NCBI GenBank assembly: GCA_947259355.1
Contig: CAMYMF010000001.1
Coordinates: 1 to 64,000, forward strand
Length of the DNA stretch: 64,000 nt
Source of the DNA: an uncultured Nitrospirota bacterium
Lineage (GTDB): Bacteria > CG2-30-53-67
Reading direction: 5' to 3'
A program made the position numbers and the translations under genes. Positions 7,753 through 17,039 of this stretch are shown piece after piece; position 1 is the stretch's first letter; the number at the start of each line of letters is the position of its first letter. The notes below the pieces were generated by a model that saw only the letters and a program-made list of their open reading frames with translations, did not search any database and had not been told where the DNA came from.

Positions 7753-9474
7753 ATGAAAGACCAGAAAACGGACAAAACGCCCGGCAGTACTGGGGCCCGG
7801 GCATCCGATTTTATCCGCGACATCATCGCCCGGGACTTGAAAGAGAACAAATATGGGGGCCGCGTGCACACCCGGTTCCCGCCGGAACCGAACGGGTATC
7901 TGCATATCGGCCACGCCAAATCGATTTGCCTGAATTTCGGGGTTGCCGCTGAAAACAAGGGCGGTCTGTGTAATCTGCGCTTCGACGACACCAACCCGAT
8001 CAAAGAGGAAGCCGAATACGTCGCGGCCATCAAGACCGACGTTCGATGGCTCGGTTTCGACTGGGGAGACCGGGAGCACTATGCCTCGGACTACTTCGAG
8101 ACCCTCTACGAGTATGCTGTGAAGCTGATCCGAAAGGGACTGGCTTACGTCGACGACCTGACGCCGGATGAAATCCGGGAATACCGCGGCACGCCCACTG
8201 AGGCCGGACGGAACAGCCCCTACCGAGACCGTTCCAATGCGGAGAATCTCGATCTGTTCCAACGGATGCGGGCGGGGGAGTTTCCCGACGGATCCCGGGT
8301 GCTTCGCGCCAAGATCGACATGGCCTCTCCTAATCTCAACCTGCGGGACCCGGTGCTTTACCGCGTCCTGCATGCCGCCCATCACCGGACCGGCGACGCG
8401 TGGTGCATCTACCCCATGTACGACTTTGCCCACGGGCAGTCCGATTCCATCGAAGGGATCACCCACTCCCTCTGCACGCTAGAATTCGAGGACCACCGGC
8501 CCCTGTACAATTGGTTCCTCGATGCGCTCGAGATCTATCACCCGCAGCAGATAGAGTTCGCCCGCCTCAACCTGAGCCATACCGTCATGAGCAAACGCAA
8601 ACTGCTGCAGCTGGTGGATGGCGGACACGTGGAGGGTTGGGATGACCCGCGCATGCCGACGCTCTCCGGTCTTCGCCGGCGAGGCTACACGCCCGAGGCG
8701 ATCCAGGGTTTCTGCGAACGGATCGGCGTGGCCAAAAGGGACAGCCTCGTCGACATAGCCCTCCTGGAGCATTGCCTGCGGGAAGACCTTAACCGCCGGG
8801 CCCCGCGGGTCATGGCCGTTCTGCGTCCCCTGCGAGTCGTGATCGAGAACTACCCGGAAGATAAAGAGGAAACACTGGAAGCCATTAACAACCCCGAAGA
8901 TCCGGGCATGGGCATCCGTTCGGTACCCTTTGCACGGACCCTGTACATTGAGCAGGATGATTTCATGGAGGATCCGCCGAAAAAGTTCTACCGGCTGGCC
9001 CTGGGTCGAGAGGTACGGCTGCGCTATGCCTATTTCATCACCTGCGTCGGCGTGGAGAAGGACGAGAAGGGTGAAGTCGTGACCCTGCACTGCACCTATG
9101 ACCCGGCCACCCGGGGCGGTGATGCGCCGGACGGACGGAAAGTCAAGTCCACGCTCCACTGGGTGGCCGCCTCCCGGGCCATTGCCGCGGAGGTCCGCCT
9201 CTATGATCATCTTCTGAGCAAGGCCGATCCGGCCGAGGAGATGGACGGCGGAGACTTTAAGAATGCCCTGAATCCCCGGTCGCGGGAGATTCTCAACCCC
9301 TGTTATCTGGAGCCTTCCCTGGCGGATGCGTCTCCCGGAAGTCTGTATCAATTCGAGCGGCTGGGATACTTCTGCGTGGACCCAGACTCATCGCCGAATC
9401 GGCCCGTCTTCAACCGCAGCGTTACCCTGCGGGATAGCTGGGCCAAAATCCAGAAAGGCCGGATGCGGAAATAG
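7753..9474 (+). CDS. glnS: Glutaminyl-tRNA synthetase
   Basis: A 573-residue class I synthetase that charges tRNA-Gln with glutamine in the cytoplasm. The HIGH motif is residues 51-54 ([10 protein letters not shown]) and the KMSKS-equivalent is MSKRK at 279-283. The N-terminal catalytic Rossmann domain is followed by the two beta-barrel anticodon-binding domains (about 345-565). AAGGAG precedes the ATG. Direct GlnRS occurs in gammaproteobacteria, part of the deltaproteobacteria and a few other groups; most other bacteria use the GatCAB amidotransferase instead, so its presence helps narrow the host. Confidence 0.95.
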   Translation: MKDQKTDKTPGSTGARASDFIRDIIARDLKENKYGGRVHTRFPPEPNGYLHIGHAKSICLNFGVAAENKGGLCNLRFDDTNPIKEEAEYVAAIKTDVRWLGFDWGDREHYASDYFETLYEYAVKLIRKGLAYVDDLTPDEIREYRGTPTEAGRNSPYRDRSNAENLDLFQRMRAGEFPDGSRVLRAKIDMASPNLNLRDPVLYRVLHAAHHRTGDAWCIYPMYDFAHGQSDSIEGITHSLCTLEFEDHRPLYNWFLDALEIYHPQQIEFARLNLSHTVMSKRKLLQLVDGGHVEGWDDPRMPTLSGLRRRGYTPEAIQGFCERIGVAKRDSLVDIALLEHCLREDLNRRAPRVMAVLRPLRVVIENYPEDKEETLEAINNPEDPGMGIRSVPFARTLYIEQDDFMEDPPKKFYRLALGREVRLRYAYFITCVGVEKDEKGEVVTLHCTYDPATRGGDAPDGRKVKSTLHWVAASRAIAAEVRLYDHLLSKADPAEEMDGGDFKNALNPRSREILNPCYLEPSLADASPGSLYQFERLGYFCVDPDSSPNRPVFNRSVTLRDSWAKIQKGRMRK

Positions 9475-9486
9475 GCTGGCTTCAGG

Positions 9487-10137
9487 TCAGTCTACCCCCA
9501 AGCCCTCCAGAATCGTGCGAGCACGGCGGAGGGCGTTTGCGTGCACCTCGCCTCGGCCGGCGTCTCCCGCCGCCGTCTCGATGAAACAGCCCAGGTCCCG
9601 GCGGATGTCCCGGCGATGTCGCCCTGCAGTCTTCCCGTCGATCGGCCTCTCCGCCTGCAGTTTCTGCCCCCCCTCCAGAAGTCCTTCCGGAAAATACCAG
9701 TCCTTGAACCAGGTGTATCCCAGCCGAAAGAGCTCAAAACCCAAGCGGGTGGCCGGCGGCGGCACATCGTATTGCAGGGCCTGCGCCGTTTCGGGATCGT
9801 AGTGATACTCGACGAACAGATCCTCGCCGGGGCCGAGATGCGCCGAGAAGTGAGCGAGCAGTACCGCTTCCGGGGCCGAATGACAGAAGGCGATCCGCTC
9901 ACCCCCGAGACGCACGCCATCCCGAATACCAAACCATTCCACCCAGGGCCGGTAGTGGGGCTTGCGGCCATAGAAGACTTTCGCAACCAGCAGCGCTGCT
10001 TCGTCATCACGCGATCGGAGTACGATGGCCACGTTCACCTCGTCGGCAAAACGCCCGGTGACGACCTCCCGGGCATGGAGCGTCAGCTCCTTTACCGCGA
10101 TGCCTGCGACCAGTTGCTGTACGGCGTCCTGCAGCAT
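9487..10137 (-). CDS. Conserved hypothetical protein, possibly DUF1122 family
   Basis: A 216-residue soluble protein. The block FELFRLGYTWFKDWYFPEGLL (shown up to 20: FELFRLGYTWFKDWYFPEGL) and EGGQKLQAERP, together with VEYHYDPETAQAL, recall DUF1122, a family of unknown function found mostly in archaea and deep-branching bacteria. I am not certain of the match. It lies 15 bases after the FBP aldolase/phosphatase gene, with only a weak ribosome site, so it is probably co-transcribed with that archaeal-type enzyme. The gene converges on glnS with 12 bases between stops. Confidence 0.6.
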   Translation of the reverse strand: MLQDAVQQLVAGIAVKELTLHAREVVTGRFADEVNVAIVLRSRDDEAALLVAKVFYGRKPHYRPWVEWFGIRDGVRLGGERIAFCHSAPEAVLLAHFSAHLGPGEDLFVEYHYDPETAQALQYDVPPPATRLGFELFRLGYTWFKDWYFPEGLLEGGQKLQAERPIDGKTAGRHRRDIRRDLGCFIETAAGDAGRGEVHANALRRARTILEGLGVD

Positions 10138-10152
10138 GGCTCGGATTGGCGC

Positions 10153-11253
10153 TTACGCCTCTCGTTGGAATCGGGCGGCGAGTTTGTCCATCAGTTTGGG
10201 CATGGTCGTATACTCCAGATCCTCCAGCCCGAGACGGTGAGGCTCAAAGGGGCCGTGTGCTCTCAGGTAATTTGCAATTTCATTGGCCTTTTTCCGCGCT
10301 TCGTCGAAGGCCGGATCGTCGAAAAGATCCCGGGGGCCCACGAGTTGTCCGTCGGCCACCTGGAATCCGGCCGCAATCACCCGCGGCGGTCCGTCGAACC
10401 GAGACGGGTTGGCCTGCTCGAATGAGACCGGCATGAGGGGGCCATTGTGGGAGCCCCGCATCCAGCCCTCGACGATGTGGGGAAACGCAAAGGGCTCCAG
10501 GGCCTCACCCACGGCTGGAAAGCCGGACTGGCATCGCACAATGACCACGGGATCATCCTTGCCGACATACTTTCCGGCGATCAAGCTCAGCTTTTGCGTC
10601 GAGGCGCAGGCTGCGATCTCTCCGTCCTTGCGGTAGATCTCGTGAATCATGAAGCGTCGCGGGGCCCCAATGAACATGAGCAGATCATAGAGATCCTCGG
10701 GACAGGAGAACTCAATGGATCTGTTCTCGAAAACGTCGACAACCTTGAATCGAAACCCTTCGTGCATGGTGGGATCGATGATCAGGCCGGCGGTGTTGAA
10801 GGGGTTGGCAAAAATCTGAAACAGCGGCAGGTTCCACGCGCCCGGTGAGGTCTTGTCGGCCATGAAGACAATGACGGGATCACTCTTTCTCTCCTGAAAT
10901 TCGATCTCCGCCACGCCGGGCCCCATCCCCTTGATGGTGCCCGAAAAGGCATCTTTCAGAAGGTCCTGACCCGCCCCATAAAGCTTCAAACTCTTGGCAA
11001 TCTCGGTGCACTCGACGAACAGGTCCCACGCCAGCTTGTGGATCTTCTCGTTGTCGGGGCCTTCACCGTGCGTCATGATCAGTTCCATGTCGTCACCACA
11101 CCGGGTGACATGAAAATCGGAGAGCCCCCCCTTCGTCTTCACCTTACCCAGCCGTTGCCGCGCAGCCTCCATCATGTCCGGATGAACGCTGGTGTGGCCT
11201 ACGAGCCCGCCGACGTCGGCTTTGATGACACTGAGTGTGATCTTATCGGCCAT
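10153..11253 (-). CDS. Bifunctional fructose-1,6-bisphosphate aldolase/phosphatase (class V FBPase)
   Basis: About 366 residues, beginning MADKITLSVIKADVGGLVGH. This is the archaeal-type gluconeogenic enzyme that condenses triose phosphates and then dephosphorylates FBP to fructose-6-phosphate in one Mg2+-dependent active site, which makes gluconeogenesis unidirectional. Diagnostic blocks include KADVGGLVGHTSVHPDM, THGEGPDNEKIHKLAWD and FADKTSPGAWNLPL-like VFMADKTSPGAWNLPLF. The open frame continues upstream, but ATG 11251-11253 has GGGAGG and gives the canonical N terminus. The enzyme is typical of archaea and of autotrophic or thermophilic deep-branching bacteria. A leader hairpin lies just before its ribosome site. 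Confidence 0.92.
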   Translation of the reverse strand: MADKITLSVIKADVGGLVGHTSVHPDMMEAARQRLGKVKTKGGLSDFHVTRCGDDMELIMTHGEGPDNEKIHKLAWDLFVECTEIAKSLKLYGAGQDLLKDAFSGTIKGMGPGVAEIEFQERKSDPVIVFMADKTSPGAWNLPLFQIFANPFNTAGLIIDPTMHEGFRFKVVDVFENRSIEFSCPEDLYDLLMFIGAPRRFMIHEIYRKDGEIAACASTQKLSLIAGKYVGKDDPVVIVRCQSGFPAVGEALEPFAFPHIVEGWMRGSHNGPLMPVSFEQANPSRFDGPPRVIAAGFQVADGQLVGPRDLFDDPAFDEARKKANEIANYLRAHGPFEPHRLGLEDLEYTTMPKLMDKLAARFQREA

Positions 11254-11283
11254 GATACACCTCCCTGTTGTGAACGGGTGGAT

Positions 11284-11323
11284 GCCACTGAGGCCGTGGG
11301 CGCCTCCGCTGCCCTCAGTCGGC
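11284..11323 (-). promoter_or_regulatory. Leader hairpin before the FBP aldolase/phosphatase gene
   Basis: On the minus strand GCCGACTGAGG (11313-11323) pairs with CCTCAGTGGC (11284-11293), giving ten base pairs with one bulged G. The hairpin ends 30 bases before the start codon, just ahead of the ribosome site, and has no T-run, so it would influence RNA stability or translation rather than terminate. Confidence 0.4.
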
Positions 11324-11470
11324 CACTCGGGAGGCAAGACGCCTTGAAGCGGCCGTCCTCTGGGAAAGGGTGGATCCAGGCTCCGAAACCTCTCGGCATG
11401 ACGGATGGGTAACCAGTAACGCCACGACACTACCGCAAAACACCCGGGCTGTCCAATCGGTCGGGCAGCG

Positions 11471-11499
11471 ATTATCGCAGGCACCGCCTGCGCGGTCAG
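11471..11499 (-). promoter_or_regulatory. Candidate promoter for FBP aldolase/phosphatase
   Basis: Minus-strand CTGACC (11494-11499), 17 bases, then GATAAT (11471-11476). The -10 is good and the -35 fair. It would give a leader of about 210 bases. The rest of 11254-11522 holds the leader hairpin and no gene; a second, weaker pair, TGGACA with TAGTGT, lies near 11429-11457. Confidence 0.4.
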
Positions 11500-11522
11500 A
11501 CGGAATGTGTGACTTCCAGGGT

Positions 11523-12653
11523 TCATGGAAGCCGGGCCAGAAACCGCTCGATGTCGTCTTCGGAGTTGTAGAAATGCGGTGAGATGCGAATGCCGCCCCC
11601 CCGAACGGCACAGACGATCTGCCCCTTTGAGAGACGCTCGAAAAGGGCCGCATTGGTGTGGTGCCCGGAACGAAAAGTGAGAATGCCTGAGCGCGTCCCA
11701 TCGTCCATGGGAGAGAGGATTTCGTAGTCCTTTTCACGCAGCCCGGCGGCCGCCAGGTCGGTCAGCGCCCGGACCTGCCTCCAGATCCGCACCAGGCCCA
11801 CCTCCTCTAGGAGATCGAAGGCGGCGCCCAGGGCCAGAATCCCCATGAAGGGGGCACTCCCCTCCTCGAACTTGCGGGCATCGTCCCGGAGGGTGAAGTC
11901 CAGGTCCTCGAACACGAGGGCGTTCTTCACACTGTGCCAGCCGACGATCACAGGGTGCACTCGGTCCATCACCCGTCGCGACAGATAGAGAAAGCCGATC
12001 CCTTCAGGAGCCAAGAGCCACTTGTGCCCGTCGGCTGCGAGAAAGTCTACGGAGAGACTGGAGAGATCGATGGGCAGGCATCCGACGCCCTGAATTCCAT
12101 CTACACAGAACAGAACGTCCCGCTCACGACAGAGTGACCCGAGCGCCGCCAGGTCATTACGAAACCCGTCCTGGTATTCGACCCAACTGAGGCTGACGAC
12201 CCGGGTACGCCCATCCATGCACGTCCGTACATCGTCGATGCGAATTTCTCCTCCCCGCGGCGACACCAAACGGGTTTCCACTCCCCGCCGGTCTAAATTC
12301 ATCCAGGGATAGACGTTCGCTGGAAACTCGCAGGCGGCGGTGACCACATTGTCGCCGACACGCCAGTCGATCCCTTCGGCCACCAACGACAGCCCATGGG
12401 AGGTGCTGCGAACAAACGCGATCTCATCTCTGTGCGCGCCCAAAAATCGAGCAATGGTCTCGCGTACCGTCTCACCCCGGCGCACGAGTTTTTCGATTCC
12501 CAGAATGCCCCAGCGTGCGCTCAGCTCCAGAAAAGATTCCACGGCCTCCTTCACGCGCAGCGAGATGGGTGCCACGCCGGCATGATTGAGATAACTCAAC
12601 GCCTCTGTGACAGGGAAGAGGGGGCGATAATCAGAGAGTTGGGATCGTGCCAT
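11523..12653 (-). CDS. PLP-dependent class V aminotransferase (cysteine desulfurase/isopenicillin-N epimerase-like)
   Basis: A 376-residue fold-type I PLP enzyme. The PLP lysine is Lys211 in ADGHKWLLAPEG, with Asp185 (VDGIQGVG) contacting the pyridine nitrogen; the C-terminal GIRISPHFYN is typical of the family. The exact reaction cannot be read: there is no SufS-type cysteine loop evident, so it may be an epimerase, a kynureninase-like enzyme or a desulfurase of the CsdA/SufS-like side branch. It follows the 616-residue protein by 11 bases and appears co-transcribed with it, but no functional link is obvious. Confidence 0.8.
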   Translation of the reverse strand: MARSQLSDYRPLFPVTEALSYLNHAGVAPISLRVKEAVESFLELSARWGILGIEKLVRRGETVRETIARFLGAHRDEIAFVRSTSHGLSLVAEGIDWRVGDNVVTAACEFPANVYPWMNLDRRGVETRLVSPRGGEIRIDDVRTCMDGRTRVVSLSWVEYQDGFRNDLAALGSLCRERDVLFCVDGIQGVGCLPIDLSSLSVDFLAADGHKWLLAPEGIGFLYLSRRVMDRVHPVIVGWHSVKNALVFEDLDFTLRDDARKFEEGSAPFMGILALGAAFDLLEEVGLVRIWRQVRALTDLAAAGLREKDYEILSPMDDGTRSGILTFRSGHHTNAALFERLSKGQIVCAVRGGGIRISPHFYNSEDDIERFLARLP

Positions 12654-12664
12654 GGGATTGGACC

Positions 12665-14515
12665 TCAGAAGTCACGAATAAATCGTGCGGCGTAACTGCG
12701 GACTTGTTTTCCGTTGAGTACATGAAAACGCCGTAAGCGCTGGATGGTCTGAAGGGAGAATCGACTCAAGGGGATGTGGATGATCTTCTTTTTGTACCTT
12801 CGGGCAATCTGCCGCCATCGAAGCAGCGGCGGACCGGGAGAGACCACCGTGATGTGGGGCTCGGAGGTGTGAAAGAGCGCACCCGCAAGAAGCCGCTCCT
12901 CCAGCGTGCGCGCAAAGGCGAACCTTTCGTCCTCCCAGACATTCGGAATCGGCCGGGGCGGGAAGAGGAGAAAACAGCCGCCATAGGTGGCCTCGCCGAT
13001 TCCCGGGCCGATCATATTCTGCAAATAGGGGGTGGCATAGAAGCAGAGGGTCGACTCCTGTTCGTGTTCGGCATACCAGGTCTGCTGCCAGGAGTATTTC
13101 TCGGGCCGGGCAGGCCGCTCGAAAACCAGGACCACCACCTCAATGCTGCCTCGGGACGGCGGAATCTCTTTCACGTAGATCTCTCCTTCGTACCAGTGAC
13201 GCAGGGTCTCGCGAATGTCGATGCCGTCTTTGACGGAGGTGGTGAATTTTTCCGAGCGGGCGAGGCCCTCCCCGATGAGCGCTTTGGCCTGTTCCCGCAC
13301 ATGGAGATTGAAGCTCTCGATCCTATGGTCTTCGGGTGTCCAGGAGCACTGCCCGAAGGGGTCCCAGAGATGCTTCCAAATCTGCTGCTTTCGCACCTCC
13401 GGTTGCGGCTTCAGCGGCAGGGTTCGCCAGACCTTCTGTTCACCAGCGAGACGATTCTTGCAGAACAACACCTCGCCGTCGGCCAGTTCTGCATGTTCGA
13501 CCCCAAAGGCCACGGCGTCGTAGCCCTCTCCATCATCTGGTTGGTATGGATAGTCCCGGGCCGTCTCCACGAGGGAGATGGCAAAACTGTCCCCGCCAAT
13601 CTGCTTCGCGGCCACGGCGAGGGTGTAGAGGTCGGGCGTCAACCGTCGTTCCAGCAGGGTCAAATTGCGCACGTATTTCAGGTAGCGGCGGAGCACCTGC
13701 GGGTTGAGGTGGTGATGGGTCAACTCATGCTCCCTTTCCCATCGCCGTCGGCTCTCCATGAGAAGCTCCTTCACCCCGTCGATGGAGAGATTGGCATCGG
13801 AGGTCAACTCGGCCCGGCTCTTCTCGTGCAGGTAGGTAATATAGGGCATCTCCCCGAGCATAAAGAAGAGCGTCCTGGGGGTGACAGTACAAAGACGGGT
13901 CGTCCCGGCCGGTCGATCCGGTTCGGGCGCCGACGTCTCGCTACGGATGGCCTCCCGCAGCCAGGGCCAGTCCAGGGCGGAGCAAAGACAGAGGACGTTC
14001 TCACACTCTCCCGTCAGCGCCTGCACCCGCGACGCCATATGACGAATGCGAACGGCCCGCTGGCTCTCCGGTGGCGGCGGTGCAATACTCGGCAGCAACA
14101 CAGCCATAAACCGCTCGGCGGGAATCCGTTTCAGCGCATAGGCATCGGGGAAGCTCCCCTCGTAGACCTCATAGGCCGCCACTTCCCTGTCGACGAAACG
14201 GCAGGGAATATACTCCTGGAGTGCCATGCGGATTCCCATGATCATCCCCTGGCACGGATCGATGGGGACATAATTGATGGCGTTCTTCGGACTGTCTTCG
14301 CGCTGTATCACGACTGAGATTTCAGGCAGGTGGTCGATACCAGCAAGCACGCCCTCTTCAAAGGAAGGCGGCAAGGCGACGGCCAGACAATCGTAGTGAC
14401 CATTGAGGATGACGGCCCGAACCTGCTGGGCGTAATCGGCACTTTCGTGAATCACGGGGAAGAGCGTGAGGGTTTCGCCCAACCGGAAGAACTCGTTCTG
14501 CGCTGAGGCGGTCAT
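12665..14515 (-). CDS. Uncharacterised 616-residue protein paired with a MoxR-like AAA ATPase
   Basis: I do not recognise this protein as a named family. The N-terminal part (about residues 15-120: LFPVIHESADYAQQVRAVIL ... YDCLAVALPP) has the rhythm of TraB/ChaN-like domains, which begin with a histidine-containing strand and continue with 'D.LAVAL/E'. The middle is helical (SRRRWEREHELTHHHLNPQV), and the C-terminal 250 residues contain Trp- and Pro-rich blocks (YSWQQTWYAEHEQE, GEATYGGCFLLFPPRP) and a basic tail. There is no visible VWA MIDAS motif, signal peptide or membrane span. It lies 12 bases downstream of the AAA gene, so the two are probably made together and may act as a complex. A partner role for the ATPase is inference. 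Confidence 0.75.
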   Translation of the reverse strand: MTASAQNEFFRLGETLTLFPVIHESADYAQQVRAVILNGHYDCLAVALPPSFEEGVLAGIDHLPEISVVIQREDSPKNAINYVPIDPCQGMIMGIRMALQEYIPCRFVDREVAAYEVYEGSFPDAYALKRIPAERFMAVLLPSIAPPPPESQRAVRIRHMASRVQALTGECENVLCLCSALDWPWLREAIRSETSAPEPDRPAGTTRLCTVTPRTLFFMLGEMPYITYLHEKSRAELTSDANLSIDGVKELLMESRRRWEREHELTHHHLNPQVLRRYLKYVRNLTLLERRLTPDLYTLAVAAKQIGGDSFAISLVETARDYPYQPDDGEGYDAVAFGVEHAELADGEVLFCKNRLAGEQKVWRTLPLKPQPEVRKQQIWKHLWDPFGQCSWTPEDHRIESFNLHVREQAKALIGEGLARSEKFTTSVKDGIDIRETLRHWYEGEIYVKEIPPSRGSIEVVVLVFERPARPEKYSWQQTWYAEHEQESTLCFYATPYLQNMIGPGIGEATYGGCFLLFPPRPIPNVWEDERFAFARTLEERLLAGALFHTSEPHITVVSPGPPLLRWRQIARRYKKKIIHIPLSRFSLQTIQRLRRFHVLNGKQVRSYAARFIRDF

Positions 14516-14527
14516 GGGTTTGCCCGG

Positions 14528-15478
14528 TTAATCCCGGTCCGGATGAAGGGGATCCTCCTCCCCGAAAAAGAAATCCCCCAGGCTGAATGATGTCGGTTCG
14601 TCTCCGAAGCTCTGCCGTTTCTGATCGGCCAACCGATCGAGATCCAAGGCCTCCTCGCCGAGCACCCGCTCCACTGACTCCCGCCAGGCGCGGTCCTTGG
14701 ACAGGGGATGGTCGCTCTCCTGGCTCAACCGTTTTAGGGCGTAGCGTACAATCTGAATCCCGTCCCTCGGCGAAAAATCGAGGTTCAACGTATGGGAACG
14801 AGCCAGAAAATCGACGGTCATGCCCAGGATCTGCTCATCGGCGAAAGGAAGATGATAGCGCAGGATGGCCTTCTCCTCGTCCCTTTCGGGGAAGCCGAGC
14901 TGCAAAGTTGGGTGTAGTCGGGAGAGGATATAGTCGGGGACCTCAAAGGTCGACTCGTCCTCATTCATGGTGACGCAACACCGAAATTCGGGATCGGCAT
15001 GGATGGTGATACCGGCCACGATGGATTCGGTGTAGCGGCGGTAATCGAGCAGCGGCGCCAGGGAGGCCCAGCTCTTTTCATTCATCCGGTTCCCCTCGTC
15101 CAGCACACAGATGCCCCCGGTCAACATGGCGCTGACCAGGGGGGAGGCATGGTAGACAATCTTCCCGGCCTCGGAAAGAACGGGTGTGACCAGCAGGTCC
15201 TCTGGACGGGTGTCGCTGGTACACTGATAGATGTAGAGAGGCTGTTGGCGGACGCCTGCGGCCGCCATGGCCAGGGTGGTCTTGCCGGTCCCCGGGAAGC
15301 CGGTAATCCTGGGGGACAGGGGGAGGTCCTTTTCGTCAACTACGAGCCAGCAGGCCAGTAACTGGCGCAGGATCTCCGTCTGGCCGATCCAGCGGATCCG
15401 GTTCGCCACGGGGTGGCTCAGATGGAGGCGGACCCCCTGTACCTCCAGGCTCTGTTTGGGTGATTCCTGCTTTGCCAT
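14528..15478 (-). CDS. MoxR-like AAA+ ATPase
   Basis: A 316-residue AAA+ ATPase. Walker A is GFPGTGKT (60-67), Walker B is ICVLDE (123-128), and sensor 1 is the TMNEDE block. The order [10 protein letters not shown] ... [20 protein letters not shown] is that of the MoxR/RavA branch, chaperone-like ATPases that usually remodel a partner encoded next to them, most often a VWA protein. Here the adjacent partner is the unrecognised 616-residue protein. The C terminus is acidic ([16 protein letters not shown]). The gene begins 9 bases after sthA. Confidence 0.85.
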   Translation of the reverse strand: MAKQESPKQSLEVQGVRLHLSHPVANRIRWIGQTEILRQLLACWLVVDEKDLPLSPRITGFPGTGKTTLAMAAAGVRQQPLYIYQCTSDTRPEDLLVTPVLSEAGKIVYHASPLVSAMLTGGICVLDEGNRMNEKSWASLAPLLDYRRYTESIVAGITIHADPEFRCCVTMNEDESTFEVPDYILSRLHPTLQLGFPERDEEKAILRYHLPFADEQILGMTVDFLARSHTLNLDFSPRDGIQIVRYALKRLSQESDHPLSKDRAWRESVERVLGEEALDLDRLADQKRQSFGDEPTSFSLGDFFFGEEDPLHPDRD

Positions 15479-15487
15479 CTTTCTCCC

Positions 15488-16876
15488 TTACAAACGGTAG
15501 ATGCCGTTCATGGCCGCCAGTTTGTAGGCATCGGACAGGGTCGGGTAGTTGAAAACGGTATTGACAAAATAGTCGATGGTGGCGCCGAAGGTCATAACCG
15601 CTTGCCCGATATGAATCAGCTCCGTCGCCCGCTCACCGATGATGTGAACGCCCAGCAGTTTTCGCGATTCGCGATGAAAGAGAAGCTTGAGCATGCCGTA
15701 GTCCTCTCCGATAATCTGTCCCCGGGCAACCTCTTTGAAATAGGCCTGACCGATTTCATAGGGGATGGCCTGTTCGGTCAGGCTCTCTTCCGTTTCTCCG
15801 ATCATGGAAATCTCGGGAATGGTATAAATGCCGTAGGGGAGCCCCCCTCTGATGCCGGGACTCGGGCAAACCTCCATGAGCGCGGCGCACATGGCCAGGC
15901 GCCCCTGCTCGAGCGAAGTGGAGGCCAGACCGGGACCGCCGATCACATCGCCTGCGGCATAAATGTTCTCCACACTGGTGCGATAGTCTTTGTCAACCTC
16001 AATGCGACCCCGTTTGCCGAGCCGCACCCCCACTTGCTCCAGATTGAGCCCATCGGTGTTCGCGTTCCGCCCGAGTGTAAAGAGCAGCTTCTCAGACACC
16101 ACCTGCTTGCCGCTCTTAAGATGCGTCACCACCCGTCCCGGGCGCTCAATTTCGATTCGATCCATCTCTTCGCCCAGTCGCAGGACCACGCCGGAGTGAC
16201 GCATCCAGTAGGAGAGGGAATTGACGATCTCCGCATCGGCGAACCCGAGCAGCCGGTCGTCCCTTTCGATCACCGTCACGCGGGTGCCAAGGCAGGCAAA
16301 GACCGATGCATACTCGCATCCGATCACCCCGCCGCCGACCACCGTCAGGGAGTCGGGGATGGTATCGATCTTGAGGATGGTGTCGCTGTCGTAGACGTGC
16401 TGCATGTCAAAGGGGACCTCTGCAGGGCGGCGGGGCCGGGAACCGACGGCGATCAAAATCACCTCCCCTCGATAGTGCTCGAGGCGATCTTCATGGTCTC
16501 TCACGGCCAGCGTGTGGCGGTCCTCGAAGGAGGCTTCACCGTAAACGATCTCCACCTCGCTGCGGCCGAACTGGTCGATGATCACTTCGGTCTGGTTCTG
16601 GATCACGGAGTTCTTGCGATGCATCAGTTCCTGAAACTGGACTTTCTTGCCGAGGGCATACTGAAAACCGACGATCACCCGTTGGCGCAAGCCAGCCAGG
16701 TAGAGGGCCGTCTCCCGTAGCGTCTTGCTCGGGATGGTACCGGTCTGAAGGCCCGCGCCGCCGATGAAAGGCTCCTTTTCCAGCACCGCGACATGCCGCC
16801 CCAGTTTGGCGGCCTGCACAGCGCCCTTCTGGCCTGCGGGCCCCGAACCGATCACCAGAACATCGTATTGCTTCAT
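15488..16876 (-). CDS. sthA: Soluble (Si-specific) NAD(P)+ transhydrogenase
   Basis: A 462-residue flavoprotein of the disulfide-reductase superfamily that transfers hydride between NADPH and NAD+ in the cytoplasm. The FAD motif is GSGPAG (10-15) and the NAD motif is VGGGVIGCEYA. Where lipoamide dehydrogenases have CxxxxC, this protein has GGAGLQTGTIPSKTLRE with no redox cysteines, which is the hallmark of SthA. The C-terminal dimerisation domain ends NGIYRL. A strong promoter precedes it (17010-17039) and the MoxR-like ATPase follows closely. Confidence 0.92.
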   Translation of the reverse strand: MKQYDVLVIGSGPAGQKGAVQAAKLGRHVAVLEKEPFIGGAGLQTGTIPSKTLRETALYLAGLRQRVIVGFQYALGKKVQFQELMHRKNSVIQNQTEVIIDQFGRSEVEIVYGEASFEDRHTLAVRDHEDRLEHYRGEVILIAVGSRPRRPAEVPFDMQHVYDSDTILKIDTIPDSLTVVGGGVIGCEYASVFACLGTRVTVIERDDRLLGFADAEIVNSLSYWMRHSGVVLRLGEEMDRIEIERPGRVVTHLKSGKQVVSEKLLFTLGRNANTDGLNLEQVGVRLGKRGRIEVDKDYRTSVENIYAAGDVIGGPGLASTSLEQGRLAMCAALMEVCPSPGIRGGLPYGIYTIPEISMIGETEESLTEQAIPYEIGQAYFKEVARGQIIGEDYGMLKLLFHRESRKLLGVHIIGERATELIHIGQAVMTFGATIDYFVNTVFNYPTLSDAYKLAAMNGIYRL

Positions 16877-17009
16877 GAAGTGGTTCCTCCAAATTGATGC
16901 TCTGCATGACCCAACGCCGCGTTGGCGGGTCCCATTGCCCCCGGCTTTCGAACCGGACAGGACATGCCGCCGACACGGCGCGCCGTAGATCCTGCAAAAA
17001 TGTTCTTTT

Positions 17010-17039
17010 ACTATACTGAGGGCGCTGGTGGATTGTCAA
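17010..17039 (-). promoter_or_regulatory. Sigma70-type promoter of sthA and the downstream AAA operon
   Basis: Minus-strand perfect TTGACA (17034-17039), 18 bases, then TATAGT (17010-17015). Its -35 overlaps the stop codon of the upstream gene. The leader to the sthA ATG is about 127 bases and contains no clear hairpin. Confidence 0.7.

Noticed and set aside
7308-7952. Plus-strand frame of 214 codons before and into glnS
   Set aside because: Crosses the glnS promoter and ribosome site in another frame; composition is not protein-like.
7594-8466. Minus-strand frame of 290 codons over the 5' end of glnS
   Set aside because: Shadow of glnS codons; runs through the glnS promoter.
12776-14317. 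Plus-strand open frame of 513 codons opposite the 616-residue protein gene
   Set aside because: Antisense, with no ribosome site or recognisable motif; the minus-strand frame has better protein character and fits the operon spacing.
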